NCBI GenBank assembly: GCA_036399815.1 | Contig: DASWMK010000082.1 | Location: forward strand, 1 to 41,971 | Source of the DNA: Acidimicrobiales bacterium | Lineage (GTDB): Bacteria > Actinomycetota > Acidimicrobiia > Acidimicrobiales > DASWMK01 | Length of the DNA stretch: 41,971 nt | Reading direction: 5' to 3' | Shown: one piece after another, positions 32,003-39,196 of the stretch | Layout: the number at the start of each line of letters is the position of its first letter | Position numbering within the stretch: the stretch's first letter is position 1 | Program-made: the position numbers and the translations under genes | Notes under the pieces: model-generated | The model's database searches: none | Seen by the model: the letters and a program-made list of their open reading frames with translations, nothing else | Told to the model about the DNA's origin: nothing

Positions 32003-32284
32003 GTAGCCGAGGAGCAGCGACAGGGAGCCGGGTGTCGCGTCGAGCGCCCGTTCGATGCTGAACACCACCTTCGGCTCCGGCTGGTACTTGCCGGCAACCC
32101 ACGTGGACACCGTGTTCTGAGCGACGCCGACGCGTTCGCCGAGCGCCGCTTGGCTCAGCCCGGCGGCCTCAAGGGCAGCCGCGAGCGCCCGGCCGAAGGC
32201 GACAGGCGTCTCGTCGTCCACTGCGTCCTGATCCGTCACCGCACCGCCTGGGTCTGCCGTCTCGCCTCCATCCGCGCCCGCCAC
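31859..32284 (-). CDS. XRE-family repressor
   Basis: Up to 141 residues. The start may be GTG 32284 or GTG 32239; the second gives 126 residues and starts just before the conserved part. The HTH is FGRALAAALEAAGLSQAALG, then ERVGVAQNTVSTWVAGKYQP, a classical XRE domain. A C-terminal helical part (LLLGYLPPEAAGRSVASVRE) follows, ending in basic residues. It is divergent from the Cro-like gene across the operator region at 32311-32392, which is the arrangement of a phage lysogeny switch. It likely represses the early operon and itself. Confidence 0.85.
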   Translation of the reverse strand: MAGADGGETADPGGAVTDQDAVDDETPVAFGRALAAALEAAGLSQAALGERVGVAQNTVSTWVAGKYQPEPKVVFSIERALDATPGSLSLLLGYLPPEAAGRSVASVREAIASDPRLDTRGKAALLAAYDAYIAGGRRRRG

Positions 32285-32310
32285 GATAAGACGCCGGGAC
32301 AGAGCATATG

Positions 32311-32349
32311 AGGATACCTGTTAGATACGTGACCGGTGTCACGTATCCT
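32311..32349. promoter_or_regulatory. Operator with 10-bp perfect palindrome
   Basis: GATACGTGAC (32324-32333) and GTCACGTATC (32338-32347) are perfect inverted repeats around CGGT. Outside them, AGGATAC (32311-32317) and GTATCCT (32343-32349) repeat the motif. It lies between the divergent repressor and Cro-like genes and is a likely binding site for one of them. Confidence 0.75.
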
Positions 32350-32363
32350 TCGCATCAGCTTGC

Positions 32364-32392
32364 TTGACGACTACTAGGACGGCTAGTAGCAT
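32364..32392 (+). promoter_or_regulatory. Early promoter with embedded second palindrome
   Basis: TTGACG (32364-32369) and TAGCAT (32387-32392) are 17 bp apart and read toward the Cro-like gene. The spacer and -10 hold CTACTAG (32371-32377) and CTAGTAG (32383-32389), a perfect inverted repeat. A protein bound there would block the promoter. Confidence 0.7.
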
Positions 32393-32400
32393 GTCGACTG

Positions 32401-32631
32401 ATGGAGGAAACGTTCGGCCGATGGCTCGCCAGCAAGCGTCAGGCTCTCGGCTACACGCAGGCTCGTCTCGCTGAGCTAGTCGACGTAGGCCAGACCGCCG
32501 TCTCCCACTGGGAGCGAGACGAGTGGCGGCCGACGTTCGCCAACGTGTCCCGCCTTGGTCGGGCACTCGGGGTCGACCCGGGCGAGATTGCCATGCGGCT
32601 CGTCGCCGCCGTCGCTGGGGACGCGGCGTGA
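32401..32631 (+). CDS. Cro-like XRE-family HTH protein
   Basis: 76 residues from ATG 32401, 8 bp after the -10 candidate, so the transcript may be nearly leaderless. The HTH is FGRWLASKRQALGYTQARLA, then ELVDVGQTAVSHWERDEWRP. The remainder is short, without a dimerisation domain, as in Cro-type repressors. It is the first gene of the rightward early operon. Next gene starts with a 4-nt overlap (GTGA). Confidence 0.9.
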   Translation: MEETFGRWLASKRQALGYTQARLAELVDVGQTAVSHWERDEWRPTFANVSRLGRALGVDPGEIAMRLVAAVAGDAA

Positions 32632-32912
32632 CCGCCACTCTCGAAGACCTGTTCGCCGCCGCCGTCGAACGCGGTGTCGCCGCCGGCCTCGCGAAACACG
32701 CGCAGCAGCCAGAGAAGATCGTGTACACGGTCGCCGAGGCGGCGCACGTGTTGCGGATCGGGGAGTCGACGGTGCGCCGCTGGGTGCAGCAGGGCTGGCT
32801 CCCGAAGCTGCCGCACACGGGGGACAAGGTGCTGATCCCGGTGGCGGCGGTGACGGGACTGGTGGAGTCGACGGTGGCGGAGTGGCGCCGCAGCCCGGTG
32901 AGGGCGGCGTGA
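32628..32912 (+). CDS. Excisionase-like HTH (helix_turn_helix_17) protein
   Basis: 94 residues from GTG 32628. After a short helix, the MerR/excisionase-type domain reads YTVAEAAHVLRIGESTVRRW, then VQQGWLPKLPHTGDKVLIPV. This is the HTH_17 pattern with R-W-x-x-x-G-x-L-P. Such proteins act as excisionases or early regulators in actinophages. The position in the early operon, apart from the integrase, suggests regulation of excision on induction. Confidence 0.88.
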   Translation: MTATLEDLFAAAVERGVAAGLAKHAQQPEKIVYTVAEAAHVLRIGESTVRRWVQQGWLPKLPHTGDKVLIPVAAVTGLVESTVAEWRRSPVRAA

Positions 32913-33025
32913 TGGCCGCGGTCGTGTCCCTCCCGGAGCGGAAGGTGATCGTCCTGGACGAGTACCGGGGCCGGCGCCGCGAGCGGCCCGTCCCGCCCAC
33001 CCCGGAACCGGAGGACGCGGCATGA
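32912..33025 (+). CDS. 37-residue early phage peptide
   Basis: Starts at ATG 32912 inside TGATG and ends in an ATGA overlap with the next gene. The sequence is [20 protein letters not shown] followed by a basic/Pro tail ([14 protein letters not shown]). Overlaps at both ends argue that it is real despite its size. Function unknown. Confidence 0.6.
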   Translation: MAAVVSLPERKVIVLDEYRGRRRERPVPPTPEPEDAA

Positions 33026-33501
33026 CGCTCGTCGACACCGAGACGGGCGAGGTTGTGGAGGTGCTGTCCTTCGAGGACGCACGCGACATCCTCAACCGGC
33101 TCAAGGTCGTGGCCGAGAACATGTGCTCGCTCGTCGAGCAGTTGTACTTCGGGAGGGCGTGGATTCCGCTCGGCTACGAGTCGTGGGACGACCTGTGCTC
33201 CAAGGAGCTTCGATTCTTGTTGGTCGCTCTGCCGAAGGAGCACACCATCGGGTCGCTCCGTCAGGCAGGCATGAGCAACCGGGCCGTCGCTTCCGCGGTG
33301 GGTGTCAGCGAGGCGACCGTTCCGGCCGAAGGACGCCGCTCCCAGACGCAGCGCAGAAGGCCGGCTGGGCGTTCATCGCCGACGACGACCGGTTCTCCGC
33401 AAACGCGGAACAGGTGGCCGTCCACTGGAACGGCCACCTGTCGTACGCGGTCGAGGGTCTGCCAGGACCTGCTCGACCGCCTCACCCAGGAGAGCAGATG
33501 A
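33022..33501 (+). CDS. Phage DNA-binding-type protein with an out-of-frame middle
   Basis: 159 codons from ATG 33022 to TGA 33499-33501. The first ~97 residues look normal: [20 protein letters not shown], then [17 protein letters not shown] and [19 protein letters not shown], an HTH near the end. From about 33325 to 33455 this frame becomes Arg/Pro/Thr-rich. The natural coding there continues in another frame ([20 protein letters not shown], then [11 protein letters not shown]). It then returns to this frame for [13 protein letters not shown] and the ATGA overlap. Two compensating single-base changes would explain this. It may be a helper regulator of early genes. Confidence 0.65.
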   Translation: MTLVDTETGEVVEVLSFEDARDILNRLKVVAENMCSLVEQLYFGRAWIPLGYESWDDLCSKELRFLLVALPKEHTIGSLRQAGMSNRAVASAVGVSEATVPAEGRRSQTQRRRPAGRSSPTTTGSPQTRNRWPSTGTATCRTRSRVCQDLLDRLTQESR

Positions 33502-34169
33502 GCACGACCATCGTAGCCATACCCCCGTCCACGAACGGTTCGGACTCTGCCTCCGGTGTGACCGCCGAGGTCGTCACGATCACGCCCGAGGCAGCCGCCG
33601 TGATGCTTGCGGGCAACATCGTGAACCGGAAGCTCCGCCGTCAGCGCGTTCTTCTCTACGCGAAGCAGATGGCGGCGGGGAAGTGGCGTCTCACCGGCGA
33701 GACGATCGTGTTCAGCCCGACCGGTCAGCTCCTCCAGGGTCAGCACCGGCTGCACGCGTGCATCGAAGCCGGCGTGTCGTTCCCCACCATCGTCGTCCGC
33801 GGCATCGACCCCGAGGCCATGCGCGTCATGGATTCCGGCCTCGCCCGGACAGCGGCCGACGTCACGCGGGACGAGCTGATTCAGTTCTACGTCGAGCACG
33901 CCTCCCTGCTCGATCAGGCGCACACCATCTCCGGCCCGGCGTACGGCGCCCTGCGCCACTCGCGATGTTGGCGCCGGACCCGAGCGGCGATGCCCGCTGC
34001 GTCGAACTCGGGCACCACACGTTCCTCTCCGCGGACGGGGAGTGCATTGAGGTCGTCTCCGAATCCGAGCGCCGATCCCGGCGACTGGATCATCCGAGGC
34101 GTCAAGGGCGAGTTCTACCCGTGCAAGCCGGACATCTTCGACGCGACCTACGAGGCGGTGGAGAGCTAA
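33498..34169 (+). CDS. ParB-like phage protein fused to a different C-terminus
   Basis: 223 residues from ATG 33498. Residues ~25-125 form a ParB-like/DGQHR-type domain: [59 protein letters not shown] and [20 protein letters not shown]. After 155 the text becomes frame-shadow-like. Then it ends with [25 protein letters not shown], the typical C-terminus of a different small phage family. So a ParB-like gene was probably joined to the end of another gene by a deletion or by indels. Phage ParB-like proteins of this kind bind DNA; the exact job is unknown. Confidence 0.6.
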   Translation: MSTTIVAIPPSTNGSDSASGVTAEVVTITPEAAAVMLAGNIVNRKLRRQRVLLYAKQMAAGKWRLTGETIVFSPTGQLLQGQHRLHACIEAGVSFPTIVVRGIDPEAMRVMDSGLARTAADVTRDELIQFYVEHASLLDQAHTISGPAYGALRHSRCWRRTRAAMPAASNSGTTRSSPRTGSALRSSPNPSADPGDWIIRGVKGEFYPCKPDIFDATYEAVES

Positions 34170-34370
34170 TGCCGCACCGCCCCGAAGACCTGTTCCCGTC
34201 GGCGTTCCCGTCGTCGACTGCTGACCGCGAGCAGGAGGCGGCGGGCAGGGCGTTCCACGCCTACCTGAACCGGCTGCGGCAGGAGAACGAAGGACGCCGC
34301 ATGACGAGCATCGACGCCGCTCTCGCTGCAGCAGGACCAGCCGCTCTACCGGATCGTGGGCGAGCCGTGA
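34169..34370 (+). pseudogene. One or two short phage genes with frame breaks
   Basis: ATG 34169 (overlapping the previous TAA) starts PHRPEDLFPSAFPSSTADRE and QEAAGRAFHAYLNRLR. A shift of frame near 34285 would end it as RRTKDAA at the TGA 34302-34304, overlapping ATG 34301. A second gene would start there (TSIDAAL) and, after a frame shift, end as LQQDQPLYRIVGEP at TGA 34368-34370. Each part is protein-like, but both need one indel. I cannot assign a function. Confidence 0.4.
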
Positions 34371-34544
34371 ACCCGGTCGTCCTCGCCGCCGCCTCCGTTC
34401 TTCGCAGGCTCGTTCTTCACTCTGCTCGCCGTCGCGGCGGGCTGGTCGCTGCGCGGCGTCTACGAGGACGATGCCCGGCACCGGCCGAACCGCGTCTACT
34501 TCGGTCCTCGACCCCTGAACGACCGGCGGAGGTGGCTGTCGTGA
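34367..34544 (+). pseudogene. Short single-span membrane protein with one frame break
   Basis: GTG 34367 starts NPVVLAAAS. With one base removed near 34398, it continues FFAGSFFTLLAVAAGWSLRG and VYEDDARHRPNRVYFGPRPL, ending in NDRRRWLS at TGA 34542-34544, in overlap with the next GTG. This is a typical small phage membrane protein with a cytoplasmic basic tail. Confidence 0.5.
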
Positions 34545-34840
34545 ATGGGATCACTGCTGACCACGTTCGCCGAGTGCGATCTCGGATTGCTGATGAGCAA
34601 CGTTGGACGACGGACTTCTGGGCCCGCAGCAAGTCCGGCGCCGCGGTTCCGCCGTACAGCCACGACGCAACGTGCTGGTGCGTTGAAGGCGCCGCGTTGG
34701 CAGAAGGTCTGCCACTCACTCCCTTCTGCTTCGCTGTTGCTGGCCGCTCCTCGCTGGCGAAGGTGAACGACACCGACGGCCACGCCGCCGTTCTCGGCAT
34801 CCTCGACGCGGCCATCGCCCGGTTGGAGACGGCGTCGTGA
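34541..34840 (+). CDS. DUF6197-like phage protein
   Basis: 99 residues from GTG 34541, with CGGAGG 8 nt upstream. It contains DATCWCVEGAALAEGLPLTP and later KVNDTDGHAAVLGILDAAIA. The pattern C-x-C near GAL followed by N-D-x-x-G-H-x-x-V-L is found in DUF6197-type proteins of phages and bacteria. No function is known. It is in clean frame, unlike its upstream neighbours. Confidence 0.75.
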   Translation: MNGITADHVRRVRSRIADEQRWTTDFWARSKSGAAVPPYSHDATCWCVEGAALAEGLPLTPFCFAVAGRSSLAKVNDTDGHAAVLGILDAAIARLETAS

Positions 34841-34980
34841 TCCCCCCGGATGCCCCTTGGGATGCCCCGGTGTGGACCGACCGCGACGAAGCCGAAGCGG
34901 CCCGCCAGGAACACCACGACCTCCTCGCAACGGAACACGACTTCGAGTACGTGCTGGACGACGAGGGGTGGGACTGGTGA
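34837..34980 (+). CDS. 47-residue acidic early phage protein
   Basis: Starts at GTG 34837 overlapping the previous stop, ends overlapping the next start (GTGA). Very acidic with Trp: PDAPWDAPVWTDRDEAEAAR and FEYVLDDEGWDW. The overlaps on both sides support it. Function unknown. Confidence 0.65.
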   Translation: MIPPDAPWDAPVWTDRDEAEAARQEHHDLLATEHDFEYVLDDEGWDW

Positions 34981-35360
34981 GGACGACGATCGGCGATGTT
35001 GCTCGCCACCCCGCCTGGCTGCCCGACTGGTGGTTGGAACTCCCGCACCGGCGGGTCGCCTTCTGGCGTGACGTGCTGTACGAGCCGGGGCAGGGATGGC
35101 TGCGCTGGCAGTCGGATCGCCGCGAGCGCGTCTACTACGACCCGCCCGATCTGGACACGTGGGTGGTGTGCCCGCCCGCTCATCGGCTGTGGCTGTACCT
35201 CCGATCGTGGCTCGCTGCACCGCAGCTGTTGGTGGTCGGGTTCCGTGACGATGACGGCTGTCGGCATCGCTTGTCGTGGGACGAAGTCCGGCCGTCGTGG
35301 GACGACTGTTGGGACAGCCTCATCGACGGGGACCGGCGCCGCATGTGGGGGGCGTCGTGA
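34977..35360 (+). CDS. Hypothetical Trp-rich phage protein
   Basis: 127 residues from GTG 34977. It is remarkably rich in Trp, about 15: HPAWLPDWWLELPHRRVAFW, VVCPPAHRLWLYLRSWLAAP and SWDEVRPSWDDCWDSL. No membrane span is evident; the fold is unclear. Both ends overlap neighbours by 4 nt. I do not recognise the family. Confidence 0.75.
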   Translation: MRTTIGDVARHPAWLPDWWLELPHRRVAFWRDVLYEPGQGWLRWQSDRRERVYYDPPDLDTWVVCPPAHRLWLYLRSWLAAPQLLVVGFRDDDGCRHRLSWDEVRPSWDDCWDSLIDGDRRRMWGAS

Positions 35361-35866
35361 CCGCGCTCGTCTTCGATTCCAAGGCCGACGTGATCGCCGC
35401 CTGCGACGGCCTCGTCCACGCTCTCTCCGCCATCGCGCAGGACGTGGAAGGCCGCGACGACCCCGACCACCTCGCCCTCCTCCTCGACGCCCTCCGCCGG
35501 GTCAAGGCGGCAGTGGGGGAGGCGTACCAGCAGTGCGAAGCCCAGCTGGTCGCCTGCATGGGCACGAAGAGCCGTGAGGTGCCCGGCCTCGGTGTGATCG
35601 AAGTGAAGTTCAAGGTGGGCCGGAGGAAGTGGGATCACGACGGCCTGTGGCGTGTCGTGGTCGCCCGCGCCCACGACGAACGCCGGGTTGACGGCGATGG
35701 GGTGTACGAGTCGGAGGGGGAGGCGGTCGCCCGGGTGCTGGCCGAATGCTGCCGGCCCGACTGGCGTCTCACCCCGCTCCGTGCCCGGAGCATCGACCCT
35801 GACGAGTTCTCGGAGACGACGCCGGCCGGCTGGTCCGTCGTGCTCCCGCCGAGAGAGGTGGCGTGA
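35357..35866 (+). CDS. Hypothetical phage protein upstream of the RecA-like ATPase
   Basis: 169 residues from GTG 35357. N-terminal helices (KADVIAACDGLVHALSAIAQ, LLLDALRRVKAAVGEAYQQC) precede a beta part: GLGVIEVKFKVGRRKWDHDG, LWRVVVARA and a C-terminal SIDPDEFSETTPAGWSVVLP. Similar proteins with a V-x-R-R-x-x-W-D-H motif occur next to single-strand annealing or recombination genes in actinophages. Their role is not established. It overlaps the ATPase gene start. Confidence 0.75.
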   Translation: MTALVFDSKADVIAACDGLVHALSAIAQDVEGRDDPDHLALLLDALRRVKAAVGEAYQQCEAQLVACMGTKSREVPGLGVIEVKFKVGRRKWDHDGLWRVVVARAHDERRVDGDGVYESEGEAVARVLAECCRPDWRLTPLRARSIDPDEFSETTPAGWSVVLPPREVA

Positions 35867-36807
35867 TGGTCCGCCAACTGACCCCCCGCCCCGCGGTGCG
35901 CAAAGGCCAGCGCGCCCGTGTCGCCCTCGCCGGTCCCGCCGGCGCGGGCAAGACGTGGACGGCGCTGGAGGTCGCCAAGGTGCTCGGTGGCCGGGTCGTG
36001 CAGATCGACACCGAACGCGGGTCAGGCTCCCTCTACTCGGACCGGTTCGACTACGAGACTGTCGACTGGCTGCCGCCGTACGATCCCCGCGAGCTGGGCC
36101 AGGCGGTCGTCGAACTCGGCGGCAGCTACGACGTGGTCCTCGTCGACTCGCTGTCCCACTTCTGGATGGGCGAGGGGGGCACCCTCGACGTGGTCGACGC
36201 CGCAGCCGCCCGCAGCCGGGGGAACTCCTACGCCGGCTGGAAGGAGGGCACCCCCGCCCAGAACGACATGGTCGCCGGGCTGCTCGCCAGCGACGCCCAC
36301 GTGATCGTGACGATGCGGTCGAAGGTCGAGTACATCCTCGAGACCGACGCGAAGGGCAAGCAGGTGCCTCGCCGGATCGGGATGGCGCCGGTGCAGCGCG
36401 ACGGCATCGAGTACGAGTTCACTGTCACCGCCGATCTGGACCACGAGCACACGCTGGTGGTGGCGAAGACCCGCTGCGATCTGATCGAGGGGAAGGCGTA
36501 CAAGCGGGGGCACACCGCTGAAATGGCGGAGACGCTGGCTGCGTGGCTGGGGTCGGCTGAGCCGCTGGTCGACCGGATGACGGTCGAGGCGCTGGTGGCC
36601 CGGATGAACGGCATTCCGGACCCGGACACGCGGAAGCGGGTGAAGGAGATGTTCGTCGCCTGCTTCGGGTCGCCGTCGTCGTTGACCGAGAAGATGGCGG
36701 TCGAGGCGGCGGCGTGGCTGGACGAGCAAGTGCCGACGCCCCCGTCGGCGCGTGACAACGACGGCATGGGCGAGCAGGCGTCGCTCATCGCCGCGGAGGG
36801 CAACTGA
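35866..36807 (+). CDS. Phage RecA-like/AAA_24 ATPase (Sak4-type)
   Basis: 313 residues from ATG 35866; GTG 35863 just before is an alternative. Walker A is GPAGAGKT (23-30). Walker B is YDVVLVDSLSHFW, followed by a Lys/Gln region AGWKEGTPAQNDMV and a sensor strand HVIVTMRSKVEYI. Then PRRIGMAPVQRDGIEYEFTV and VVAKTRCDLIEGKAYKRGH close the core. This is the nucleotide-binding protein family of phages that includes Sak4 recombinases, which promote single-strand annealing with SSB. A C-terminal ~80-residue tail is variable. It likely serves recombination or replication of the element. Confidence 0.88.
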   Translation: MVRQLTPRPAVRKGQRARVALAGPAGAGKTWTALEVAKVLGGRVVQIDTERGSGSLYSDRFDYETVDWLPPYDPRELGQAVVELGGSYDVVLVDSLSHFWMGEGGTLDVVDAAAARSRGNSYAGWKEGTPAQNDMVAGLLASDAHVIVTMRSKVEYILETDAKGKQVPRRIGMAPVQRDGIEYEFTVTADLDHEHTLVVAKTRCDLIEGKAYKRGHTAEMAETLAAWLGSAEPLVDRMTVEALVARMNGIPDPDTRKRVKEMFVACFGSPSSLTEKMAVEAAAWLDEQVPTPPSARDNDGMGEQASLIAAEGN

Positions 36808-37073
36808 TGCGGGACATCGCCTCGTTCTGCGAGCACCGTCCCGGTCGCCCCGAAGCGGACGTGTCCACCGTGGTCTGCGAACCGTGGTCGCTCGCCTGCA
36901 CCACCGACCCGCAGTTGGCCGGCGCGTTCCTGTTGCACTCGCTCGCCGCCGGCCGCGCCCTTCCCCGTCTGGACGACCGTGTCGTCTGCGTGCATCCCCG
37001 TGTGCGGGCGCTGCGCCCCGGTGACCGGACGATGGTGTACCCGGCTGACTGGCCCGGACAGGCGGTGGCGTGA
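36807..37073 (+). CDS. Hypothetical phage protein
   Basis: 88 residues from ATG 36807, overlapping the ATPase stop (TGATG). It has DIASFCEHRPGRPEADVSTV, TTDPQLAGAFLLHSLAAGRA and VHPRVRALRPGDRTMVYPAD. No domain recognised. The next ATG again overlaps its stop. Confidence 0.7.
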   Translation: MRDIASFCEHRPGRPEADVSTVVCEPWSLACTTDPQLAGAFLLHSLAAGRALPRLDDRVVCVHPRVRALRPGDRTMVYPADWPGQAVA

Positions 37074-37369
37074 TGGCCCGCCGTCCCGCCGAAACGCTCC
37101 TCACGGTCGAAGCCCGCGAACGGTGGGCTGGTAGCCGCGCGCTCGTCCCCGTGTCGCGCGACTCGTGCCCGGCGTGCTCGTCGCCGCTGGAAGGCACGAC
37201 GATGACGGAGACGCCGCTGCTGCGGCACGGCGGGTACGGCGCCGCCCGGGAGACGACGACGGTGTTCTGTGATGGGTGCGGCTGGTCGCTCGTCGTCGCC
37301 GTCTCCGAAGTCCACCCCGGCCCGCGGTCGCCCGACCCGGTCGACGTTTCCGTCGGGAGCTTCCTGTGA
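37073..37369 (+). CDS. Zinc-ribbon phage protein
   Basis: 98 residues from ATG 37073. Two C-x2-C pairs, in SCPACSSPLEGTTMTETP and FCDGCGWSLVVAV, make a zinc ribbon of about 45 residues between them. An N-terminal basic helix precedes. Such ribbons occur in phage regulators. Stop overlaps the next GTG. Confidence 0.75.
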   Translation: MARRPAETLLTVEARERWAGSRALVPVSRDSCPACSSPLEGTTMTETPLLRHGGYGAARETTTVFCDGCGWSLVVAVSEVHPGPRSPDPVDVSVGSFL

Positions 37370-37617
37370 TCGGCATCCCGTGGCGCCACCCGCGTCCTCA
37401 GCCGGCCGACGAGGACGAGCGGCCCGTCTACCGGGCCGACTACTCGCAGCACGCGTCAGCCGCCCGCTGCGAACCGTCCGACGACCCGGACTTCGATGGC
37501 TGGGAAAAGGTGATCGCGCGGCATTGCGACCGGTGGCCTAACCACATCGTGTCGTCCCCGGTGTGCCACATCGGCGGCCACCACCAGCGGTGCTACATAC
37601 CGAAGGCCAAGCCGTGA
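37366..37617 (+). CDS. Small hypothetical phage protein
   Basis: 83 residues from GTG 37366. It has PVYRADYSQHASAARCEPSD, EKVIARHCDRWPNHIV and HIGGHHQRCYIPKAK, with several His and Cys that might bind a metal. Both ends overlap neighbours by 4 nt. No family recognised. Confidence 0.7.
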   Translation: MIGIPWRHPRPQPADEDERPVYRADYSQHASAARCEPSDDPDFDGWEKVIARHCDRWPNHIVSSPVCHIGGHHQRCYIPKAKP

Positions 37618-37973
37618 GCAACCTCTACGGCAAGGGCCCGCGCGGCAAGGCGACGATGCTGCACTCGCAACTCGTCCGGCTCCGCGGCGCCTGCGAACGG
37701 TGCGGCCGCTCGGCCGGCGTGAAGCTCGAGTGCGCCCACATCATCAGCCGCCGGTACGCGTCGACCCGCACCGACGAGAGGAACGCCTGGTGTCTCTGCT
37801 CGGCCTGCCATCGCAGGTTGACGGAGTGGCCGTTCGAGCACGTCGCTTTCGCTGTGGCGACCATCGGCCAGGAGACCTACGACGAACTCAAGGCGAAGGC
37901 GTTGACGATCAAGAAGGTCGACTGGGAGGCCGAGGTGGTCCGACTGTCGGCGCTGCTGAGGGAGGCCGCATGA
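37614..37973 (+). CDS. NinG-like/HNH-type phage recombination nuclease
   Basis: 119 residues from GTG 37614. The core is CERCGRSAGVKLECAHIISR, then RYASTRTDERNAWCLCSACH and LTEWPFEHVAF. The two C-x2-C pairs, the C-A-H-I-I-S-R, and the C-x-x-C-H match the treble-clef fold of lambda NinG and HNH-like nucleases. C-terminal helices (YDELKAKALTIKKVDWEAEV) follow. Probably works in phage recombination together with the RecA-like ATPase two genes upstream. Confidence 0.82.
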   Translation: MSNLYGKGPRGKATMLHSQLVRLRGACERCGRSAGVKLECAHIISRRYASTRTDERNAWCLCSACHRRLTEWPFEHVAFAVATIGQETYDELKAKALTIKKVDWEAEVVRLSALLREAA

Positions 37974-38179
37974 GCTACTTCCATCATCTGCTGTCGCTGC
38001 TGTCGAGGAAGGCGGACGGCGCGGTCCACCTGCACTACACGTACGGCACCCCCGAACGGTTCCTCGTCTCCTGGTGGGCTGGCGGCGAGTTCCATCGGGT
38101 GTCGGGTGAGCGTCTGCATCAGACGTTGTCGGAGGCGGTGCGTGAAGCGCGGGCCGACCAGCCGGAGCAGGCCGCATGA
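37970..38179 (+). CDS. Small hypothetical phage protein
   Basis: 69 residues from ATG 37970: SYFHHLLSLLSRKADGAVHL, HYTYGTPERFLVSWWAGGEF and a final helix LHQTLSEAVREARADQPEQ. It looks like a small beta-alpha domain. Start and stop overlap neighbours by 4 nt. No family recognised. Confidence 0.7.
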   Translation: MSYFHHLLSLLSRKADGAVHLHYTYGTPERFLVSWWAGGEFHRVSGERLHQTLSEAVREARADQPEQAA

Positions 38180-38409
38180 GCGACGTCGAACGGCACGCCT
38201 TGGCCATTCGCGACCGAGGACTAGGACACCAGCATCGGTGGGCGCCGGAGTGCGCTTGTGGTTGGGTGGGCCGCTTCAAGCGGCGACGCCAGATGGCCGA
38301 GGTCGAGTACCACGCTCACGTTGGGAAACAACGGCCGTCGTCCTACCGCACCGGCGTTGTTCGACGACGGCCCACGCCAACGCGACGCCTGCCGAAGGAG
38401 TTGCGATGA
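38176..38409 (+). CDS. Small phage protein with possible zinc site
   Basis: 77 residues from ATG 38176. The HQHRWAPECACGWVGRFKRR and later EYHAHVGKQ give an H/C-x-C/H set that could bind zinc. Basic C-terminus. Stop overlaps the next ATG. Confidence 0.65.
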   Translation: MSDVERHALAIRDRGLGHQHRWAPECACGWVGRFKRRRQMAEVEYHAHVGKQRPSSYRTGVVRRRPTPTRRLPKELR

Positions 38410-38831
38410 CCTGCGAGAACGTGGCTGTCGCTCTCTCCTACGACCCGGACCGGCCATCGTGGTCCACGCCTGCCGTCTGCGCCGCGCTGGGCGTGACGAG
38501 GACCGAGATCAACTACTGGGTGCGCGGCATGCCCCTCCCGCTGGCCCGTCCCGGCACCGGCTACCGCCGCCGCTGGTCGCCCCGCGAGGTCGTCGCCATC
38601 GCCATCTGCCGGCACCTCCGCGACTCCGGCCTCTCCATCCTCGTCGCCGCCCCGGCCGCCGTCGTCGGCTGCCACGGCGACCGCGGCGAGGTGCTGTACG
38701 TCCGGCCGGAGGGCGCCGTCGTGCTCCCCGCTGAGGCGACCGCAAGCGTTTCGCAGCCGTTCCACGCGCTCCGCCTCGCTCCCGTCTGGGACGAGGTCGA
38801 AGCCTGGGTCCACGGGGAGGCCGCGGCGTGA
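38406..38831 (+). CDS. MerR-like HTH phage regulator
   Basis: 141 residues from ATG 38406. Residues ~18-65 read WSTPAVCAALGVTRTEINYW, VRGMPLPLARPG and RRRWSPREVVAIAICRHL, a MerR-type winged helix. The rest (LYVRPEGAVVLPAEATASVS, FHALRLAPVWDEVEAWVHG) is a small beta part. Such proteins occur in actinophage early regions, sometimes next to WhiB as here. Likely a transcription regulator. Confidence 0.78.
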   Translation: MTCENVAVALSYDPDRPSWSTPAVCAALGVTRTEINYWVRGMPLPLARPGTGYRRRWSPREVVAIAICRHLRDSGLSILVAAPAAVVGCHGDRGEVLYVRPEGAVVLPAEATASVSQPFHALRLAPVWDEVEAWVHGEAAA

Positions 38832-39196
38832 CCCACGGCAGCGACATTCGTCTCGAGGCGCTGCTACCCGAAACGGAACCGCCGCCGCCCCGCGACCCGA
38901 TCCCCGTCCCCCACACCCGGCCCGACACGTGGGAGCCGGTCATCCCGTGGCCGGACCGCCCCGAATGGATGCGCCGCGGGAACTGCGCTGGCACCGACCC
39001 CGCGATCTTCTTCCCGAAGCCGGGCGACCCCGCGGCGACGAAGAAGGCGAAGGAGGTGTGCTCCGACTGCCCGGTGCGGGGCGAGTGCCTCGAGTTCGTG
39101 TTGTGGAGCCCGGACGGCAGGTGGGGCGTGTGGGGCGGGACGACGCCTTTGGAGCGGCGCCGGCTCCGCAGGCAGCGGGCACGGGAGGCCGCGTGA
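38828..39196 (+). CDS. WhiB-family phage regulator
   Basis: 122 residues from GTG 38828. The four iron-sulfur ligands are C53 (RRGNCAG), C78, C81 and C87 (VCSDCPVRGEC). The family motif GVWGG is at 100-104, followed by a basic RRRLRRQRAREAA tail that contacts DNA. WhiB proteins bind the primary sigma factor and change promoter choice; phage copies are known to alter host expression. The N-terminal ~45 residues are Pro-rich and unusual. It precedes the methyltransferase gene (GTGA overlap). Confidence 0.93.
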   Translation: MTHGSDIRLEALLPETEPPPPRDPIPVPHTRPDTWEPVIPWPDRPEWMRRGNCAGTDPAIFFPKPGDPAATKKAKEVCSDCPVRGECLEFVLWSPDGRWGVWGGTTPLERRRLRRQRAREAA

